Positions 59,691 through 64,000 of a DNA stretch of 64,000 nucleotides are shown here, piece after piece (within the stretch, counting starts at the first letter, position 1; each line of letters begins with the position of its first letter). The notes under the pieces are model-generated. The model was not told the DNA's origin and made no database searches. It saw nothing but the letters and a program-made list of their open reading frames with translations. Location of the stretch: assembly GCF_000403455.2 (NCBI RefSeq), contig NZ_KE159737.1, forward strand, positions 280,472 through 344,471, in the 5' to 3' direction. Both the position numbers and the translations under genes were made by a program. This DNA comes from Dorea sp. 5-2 (GTDB lineage Bacteria > Bacillota > Clostridia > Lachnospirales > Lachnospiraceae).

Positions 59691-59900
59691 ATGGGAAAGG
59701 TGATTCAAAAAAATAGTTATGATGATATATGGAAGACATTTGGTAATAAAGCATTTTATATATTTGGTAATACCGATATTGCTAACCTTAATGATAAAAG
59801 AGAAAAATATATGATTCATGATTTGCCGATAAAAGATGTAAATTGGTTAAAGCAGGCGGTGTCAAACCGGATATCCAGGGAAGTACAACAGGTATTGTAA
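59691..59900 (+). CDS. Small hypothetical reading frame, possibly a truncated Rossmann-module gene
   Basis: 69 codons from ATG 59691 (GTG 59670 is in frame). KAFYIFGNTDIANLNDKREK is weakly like the opening beta-alpha unit of the shared module, but the glycine pattern is incomplete. It ends just before repeat copy B at 59903. No family recognised; it may be the 5' stump of a lost gene whose remainder was removed by recombination at the repeat. Confidence 0.3.
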   Translation: MGKVIQKNSYDDIWKTFGNKAFYIFGNTDIANLNDKREKYMIHDLPIKDVNWLKQAVSNRISREVQQVL

Positions 59901-59902
59901 AG

Positions 59903-60022
59903 GTAAGCCTTCCTGTGGAGAAGAGCGGCAAATGGATCTTGGGAAGCAGGTGAAATATAGAAATCTAAAAATATCTGCCTTATGGCAAAAAAGTGGCAGA
60001 GCCGTATAAAGGAACAGGGAAA
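59903..60022 (+). repeat. Dispersed 120-bp repeat, copy B
   Basis: Near-identical to 27633-27754 over its last 80 or so bases. It differs by one A in the run after ATGGC, which shifts any reading frame, arguing that the element is not coding. It lies 75 bases before the second DUF4422 gene. Confidence 0.75.
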
Positions 60023-60097
60023 GATTGGTAGAATAAATGAAAAGCCGATTGACGTTATATGTAAAAAATGCAGTGAGAAAGGAAGTTAGAGAGAGAT

Positions 60098-61390
60098 ATG
60101 GAAGAGTTGATTAGAATTTGCCAGAATCAGAAAAATATCTATATTTATGGTGCTGGACGAAACGCAAAACTTGTCTATATTTTTTTAGAAAGACAGGAAA
60201 TTTTAACAAAAGGTTTTATAGTGACAGAAATGTTTCAAAATCCTGAGACTTTGTTTGGACATGCTGTAATAACCATAGATAAGCTTCCCCGAAATGAGGA
60301 TTATATAATTTTGGTACCAGTGTCAGAGGTGGGAATAGTTTTTAAAGAAATATGCAGTTATCTGGTTGAGAATCAGGTACATAATGTGTATTTTTTTACG
60401 GGAGAATTACTGGAACGTATAAGAAAAGAAGAAATGTTTTATAAAGTAAAAGATGTGTTGGATACTGGCATATATCATTTCGAGGAAAAGGTGCCTGTGG
60501 AAGATGGGTACACCATCTTTTCCATGAGGGAAGAAGGTGAAGAATATCATTGGCGTTTCCAAAGCAGAGCACTTGAGGAACCGGATATTAATATTCATCG
60601 TATTTCGGATTGCTTTTCAAAGATGTCTGCTCTTGAGGAATTTGAAAGACAATATGGAAAGTATCATGTATTTGAAACCATGGAAGCTAGAGAAAGTGAA
60701 ATGAAGAGAATTGGTACTGTATATATGGCCTGTAGTCATGTGGATAAGATTGGGTTACATAACTCGCTCCCTGCCTGGATAACGCCGATACAGGTCGGAG
60801 CGGAGCTTACGGATAGAAATCTCTGCGAAGTGAGAGATAATACTGGTGAGAACATTTCGGCGAGAAACAGGAATTATTCGGAGTGCACCGCACTTTTTTG
60901 GATGTGGAAAAATGCGCCGAGGGTAGATTATATTGGATTGTGCCATTACAGACGTCATTTTAATCTGAAGGAAAATGGAATTGGACAGATGGCAGCTTCA
61001 AGTCTGGATGTATTAGTTACAGCGCCGACTTTTGTGAATGAAACAATAGGAAACTTTTTTTCAACATTAACGCCAAAAGTGGATTTGAAGGTGATGTTAA
61101 AAGTGATAGAGGAGGTCTATCCTGAATATAAATCAACGGCAGAAAGGTTCCTTGCTTCAAGATTTTATCCGCCGTGTAACCTATTTATTATGAAATATGG
61201 AGTTTTTCAGGAATATGCCAGATTTGTGTTTTCTGTAACATTTGGAATAGAACGGTTTTATGACGATCTTGGTTTTTGTCGAGAGGATCGTTATATGGGA
61301 TATATTATCGAATGTTTATTGGGAATTTTCCTGATGAAGAATAAAGATACACTAAAAATTGGTTATACAGATATGAAGTTTTATTCGTAG
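60098..61390 (+). CDS. DUF4422 capsular polysaccharide protein with N-terminal Rossmann-like domain
   Basis: 430 residues. Residues about 10-105 are the shared module (NIYIYGAGRNAKLVYIFL). From about residue 205 the DUF4422 domain follows: TVYMACSHVDKIGLHNSLPA, NYSECTALFWMWKNAPR and YIGLCHYRRHF. It is the second member of this family in the operon and may add a different sugar. GAGAGAG precedes ATG 60098. The next gene starts 16 bases after its stop. Confidence 0.82.
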   Translation: MEELIRICQNQKNIYIYGAGRNAKLVYIFLERQEILTKGFIVTEMFQNPETLFGHAVITIDKLPRNEDYIILVPVSEVGIVFKEICSYLVENQVHNVYFFTGELLERIRKEEMFYKVKDVLDTGIYHFEEKVPVEDGYTIFSMREEGEEYHWRFQSRALEEPDINIHRISDCFSKMSALEEFERQYGKYHVFETMEARESEMKRIGTVYMACSHVDKIGLHNSLPAWITPIQVGAELTDRNLCEVRDNTGENISARNRNYSECTALFWMWKNAPRVDYIGLCHYRRHFNLKENGIGQMAASSLDVLVTAPTFVNETIGNFFSTLTPKVDLKVMLKVIEEVYPEYKSTAERFLASRFYPPCNLFIMKYGVFQEYARFVFSVTFGIERFYDDLGFCREDRYMGYIIECLLGIFLMKNKDTLKIGYTDMKFYS

Positions 61391-61406
61391 ATTGGAGAAA
61401 GGGAAT

Positions 61407-62798
61407 ATGCCAAAAATTTCAGTTATTATGCCTTCTTTAAATGTGGCGCCATACATAAGGGAATGTATGGACAGCGTAATCTGTCAAACTTTAAATGACT
61501 TGGAAATTTTATGTATTGACGCAGGATCCACGGATGGTACAAGAGAGGTTTTGGAGGAATATGCGGGTAAGGATGCACGTATTCGGCTAATAGAATCTGA
61601 TAAAAAGAGTTATGGCTATCAGATGAATCTCGGACTAGAAGCTGCTGCGGGGGAATACATAGGGATTGTAGAAACGGATGATTTTATTCTGCCGGAAATG
61701 TTTGAGGAGCTGTATGCATGTGCCAAAAAACAGGATGCTGACTTTGTGAAATCGGATTTTGATGTATTTACTACGTTTTCAGACGGCAGGAGATTTTTTT
61801 TGCGATATCCTTTGAAGATGGGAAGCAGCGTAAAATATGATCAGATTTTCACGACGGCAGATTACCTGGAAAGTATGCTGTCCATAGATGTTTTTATTTG
61901 GAATGGCATTTATAAAAAAGAATTCCTGCAGAACAACCAAATCAGATTTCAGGAGACGCCAGGAGCGGCTTTCCAGGATTGTGGCTTCAGATATCAGATA
62001 GCGTTGTGTGTGCAGAGGGGGTATTTCCTGTCTCGTTCTTTTTATTGTTACAGACGGGATAATATTACATCATCCACTTATAACAGTAATAGTGTCCTAT
62101 ATAATTTGGCTGAGTGCCGGAATTTGCTTCATGAGGTTCAGAAGAGGGGAGCAGAGATAGAGCAGATGGAGTTTCTGGCAAGAGAAATTGCGGTGATCGC
62201 CCACCGGCCGTACATAGAGCTGCTGACTTGGGGCAGTCCGGCAGAAGGGACGAAAGAGGCTCTAGAGGAGTTCCGGGTATTGCTTAAAGATTTTATGGAA
62301 CAGGGCATATTAAACAGTAGTACGGTGACGGAAGAAATGTGGCTGGAGATTAAAATGTTTGTGGAGCAGCCTAAGTTGTATGACAGCTATGCACATTTTC
62401 AGGCTAAAGTTAAGGCAGAAAATCTTAGGGAGTTTTTAGACATGGCAGCTGCCCAAAAAGAGATAGTCCTTTTTGGGAGTGGATATAAGGGTGCTTGTAT
62501 ATATTGTCTTCTTCGTAATAATGGTGTGAATCATATTGCGGCATTCAGCGATAATAATAAGAAAAAGTGGGGCAGCCTCTATCTGGGACATAAGGTAGAG
62601 GCGCCAGAGGATGCAGTGAGGAATCATTCGGAAGCTTTGTTTTTGATTGTCTGCGGGGGATATTCAGCAGATGTACAGAGGCAGCTGCGCGGTTACGGTT
62701 TGCCTAAGGAACGTGTTTTAATCTATCGTTGGACAGATATTCCCATGGACTGTACAAATATGGTAATACGAGAGGCTAATAGAAGAATAGGGAAATAG
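61407..62798 (+). CDS. Family 2 glycosyltransferase with C-terminal Rossmann-like domain
   Basis: 463 residues from ATG 61407 with GGAGAAAGGG upstream; an in-frame TTG at 61392 lies inside that ribosome site. The GT-A part has ISVIMPSLNVAPYIRECMDS, DAGSTDGTREVL and IVETDDFILPE. Residues about 350-450 are the shared module (EIVLFGSGYKGACIYCLL, then AAFSDNNKKKWG). Similar in design to 53296. A 60-base gap separates it from the last gene. Confidence 0.9.
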   Translation: MPKISVIMPSLNVAPYIRECMDSVICQTLNDLEILCIDAGSTDGTREVLEEYAGKDARIRLIESDKKSYGYQMNLGLEAAAGEYIGIVETDDFILPEMFEELYACAKKQDADFVKSDFDVFTTFSDGRRFFLRYPLKMGSSVKYDQIFTTADYLESMLSIDVFIWNGIYKKEFLQNNQIRFQETPGAAFQDCGFRYQIALCVQRGYFLSRSFYCYRRDNITSSTYNSNSVLYNLAECRNLLHEVQKRGAEIEQMEFLAREIAVIAHRPYIELLTWGSPAEGTKEALEEFRVLLKDFMEQGILNSSTVTEEMWLEIKMFVEQPKLYDSYAHFQAKVKAENLREFLDMAAAQKEIVLFGSGYKGACIYCLLRNNGVNHIAAFSDNNKKKWGSLYLGHKVEAPEDAVRNHSEALFLIVCGGYSADVQRQLRGYGLPKERVLIYRWTDIPMDCTNMVIREANRRIGK

Positions 62799-62858
62799 AC
62801 TATGTGTGTGGCTTAGAAGACAAAGCTTTTCATAGTAAACATTTGGGAAGGAATATCT

Positions 62859-64000
62859 ATGCAGACAAGACAAATGCGTATGGTAAATACGGTGGCGGCG
62901 CTGGAGCGGCTTCTGGACGCTTATGATGAAATAAAGCTATATGGAGCAGGCTACTATCTGAACGTTGTTCTCGAAGGGCTTGAAAGCCTGGATCCGGGAT
63001 ATCTAAGCAAAATAAAGTGTATTCTGGTCTCGCATTCAGAGGGGAATCCGGACAGGACGAGAGGATTTCCTGTTATGGAATACCAAAAGGCACAATTGAA
63101 GCCAGGGGATTGTGTATTGCTGACGTTAGGGTTCCGGTATGCAGAAGCGGTTTATCAGCTTTTGAAAGAGACAGGAGCCTGTATTTTCCAGATTGATTTT
63201 AACCTGTTTCAGGAAGGGGCGTACCGGGAAGTAAAGGGGAGCATACAGCCCTTTATAGATGACTTTCCGGTGAATTTATCAGGGTTGAATCTGCCAGAAC
63301 ATGAAGAAGGGATCATTGCGTGGACATGCTGGTGGCAAGGCGAGGAACAGGCTCCGGCGATGGTCCGCGCCTGTCTTGCAAGCCAGAGGAGAAATCTGCC
63401 GGAGGGTGTACGGCAGATCATTATCACGGAAGATAACTGCGAGGAGTACCTAAGCCTGCCGGAGCACATCACAGAGAAGGTGAAAGACGGACGGATCTCC
63501 CTGACAACCCTGTCGGATATCATAAGGGCGGCATTGCTGTACAAGTATGGGGGCTTCTGGATGGATTCCACGCTGTATGTCTGCAAAAAGTTGGGAGAGG
63601 AGATCCTGGATCATCCGATCTATACGCGGAATCTGCCGGAGACACAGTATTGTGCAGATGCAATGTGGAGCGGGTGGTTTCTTTATGCCAAACCGGGAAA
63701 CAAGCTGTTTGCTTTTTTGATGGAAAGCTTTTTCTATTATTTTTCCGTACATGACAGGATCAGGTATTATTTTATGGTAGATTATATCATCGCCATAGCA
63801 TGTAATACGTTTCCGGAGGTGGAGAAGCAGCTGAAGGCAGTCCCTTATAACAATGAAGGAGCCCAGGAACTGGTAAAGCACCTCTGGGAACCGTATGATG
63901 AAGGGCAGATGGAGGAGTATATAAAGAACACTTCCGTTCAAAAGTTAACATATAAATTTGAAGACAGGGAAGGCTGGGAAACGGATGGTACAATCTGTGG
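62859..64000 (+). CDS. Capsular polysaccharide synthesis protein with N-terminal Rossmann-like domain, 3' end beyond window
   Basis: 380 codons are visible from ATG 62859 (GGAAGGAA upstream) and the frame is open at the window end. Residues about 25-110 are the shared module (EIKLYGAGYYLNVVLEGL). From about residue 145 it matches capsule-synthesis glycosyltransferases of the PF05704 type: GIIAWTCWWQGEEQAPAMV, RAALLYKYGGFWMDST with the acidic metal motif, and NKLFAFLMESFFYYF. It is more GC-rich than the genes before it, marking another composition boundary. Donor unknown. Confidence 0.85.
   Translation, partial: MQTRQMRMVNTVAALERLLDAYDEIKLYGAGYYLNVVLEGLESLDPGYLSKIKCILVSHSEGNPDRTRGFPVMEYQKAQLKPGDCVLLTLGFRYAEAVYQLLKETGACIFQIDFNLFQEGAYREVKGSIQPFIDDFPVNLSGLNLPEHEEGIIAWTCWWQGEEQAPAMVRACLASQRRNLPEGVRQIIITEDNCEEYLSLPEHITEKVKDGRISLTTLSDIIRAALLYKYGGFWMDSTLYVCKKLGEEILDHPIYTRNLPETQYCADAMWSGWFLYAKPGNKLFAFLMESFFYYFSVHDRIRYYFMVDYIIAIACNTFPEVEKQLKAVPYNNEGAQELVKHLWEPYDEGQMEEYIKNTSVQKLTYKFEDREGWETDGTIC

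Noticed and set aside
1..64000. CRISPR array, tRNA, rRNA or prophage structural genes
   Set aside because: No regularly spaced direct repeats, no cloverleaf or rRNA-like sequence, and no phage morphogenesis genes were recognised.

Overview
The window looks like the chromosome of a gut-type Clostridia, most likely Lachnospiraceae. This is inferred from moderate GC with sharp local shifts, AGGAGG-type ribosome binding sites, frequent TTG/GTG starts, and family content: Rpn and AAA/PD-(D/E)XK nucleases, LicD, TagD, polysaccharide pyruvyl transferases fused to F420-hydrogenase-beta-like domains, and DUF4422 proteins. No rRNA, tRNA or CRISPR array is visible.

Layout. 1-7600 is ordinary chromosome: an Rpn-type nuclease gene cut by the window edge, a marR-alcohol dehydrogenase-aldehyde dehydrogenase operon with two dyad operators, an IS3 transposase remnant, bioB with an unusual repeat-built N terminus, a GreA-type factor and a small serine recombinase. 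7700-22440 is glycan cassette 1: an invertible-promoter-like segment, a TnpB-like gene with all three RuvC acidic positions substituted, a conserved non-coding RNA-like region, an IspD/TarI cytidylyltransferase, a membrane-anchored protein, a secreted surface protein, a propeller-like protein and six glycan or accessory enzymes. 22440-25280 holds a broken and an intact AAA-ATPase/PD-(D/E)XK gene on the minus strand. 25440-64000 is cassette 2 with the same head (invertible-promoter-like segment, catalytically dead TnpB-like gene, conserved RNA region). It continues into a long plus-strand glycan locus: CDP-glycerol-type transferase, TagD-oxidoreductase fusion, GDPD, LicD, TagD, PdxA-like, TupA-like ATP-grasp, radical SAM enzymes, a MAF/DUF115 protein, a near-complete pseudaminic acid pathway (PseB, PseF, a GNAT-formyltransferase fusion, PseI, PseC, PseG), and many glycosyltransferases. 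An IS110-type element and several decayed genes interrupt the pseudaminic part.

How it may work together. The four putative crossover sites share a 10-8-10 bp architecture with an AGTGTAG-type asymmetric centre. In each locus the two sites are inverted and flank a conserved minus-strand promoter (TTGACT, 17 bp, TAGAAT) that at present points away from the cassette. The head of each cassette therefore looks like an ON/OFF DNA-inversion switch followed by a TnpB-derived, probably RNA-guided but non-cleaving regulator (TldR-like). My inference is a phase-variable system in which one surface-glycan cassette is switched on and its guide-directed regulator acts on other loci. Sequence supports the parts; the regulatory logic is hypothesis.

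A second theme is modularity. A short Rossmann-like GxGxxG domain is fused to at least thirteen otherwise unrelated enzymes (glycosyltransferases, radical SAM, methyltransferase, HAD, pyruvyl transferase, DUF4422, capsule synthesis) across both cassettes.
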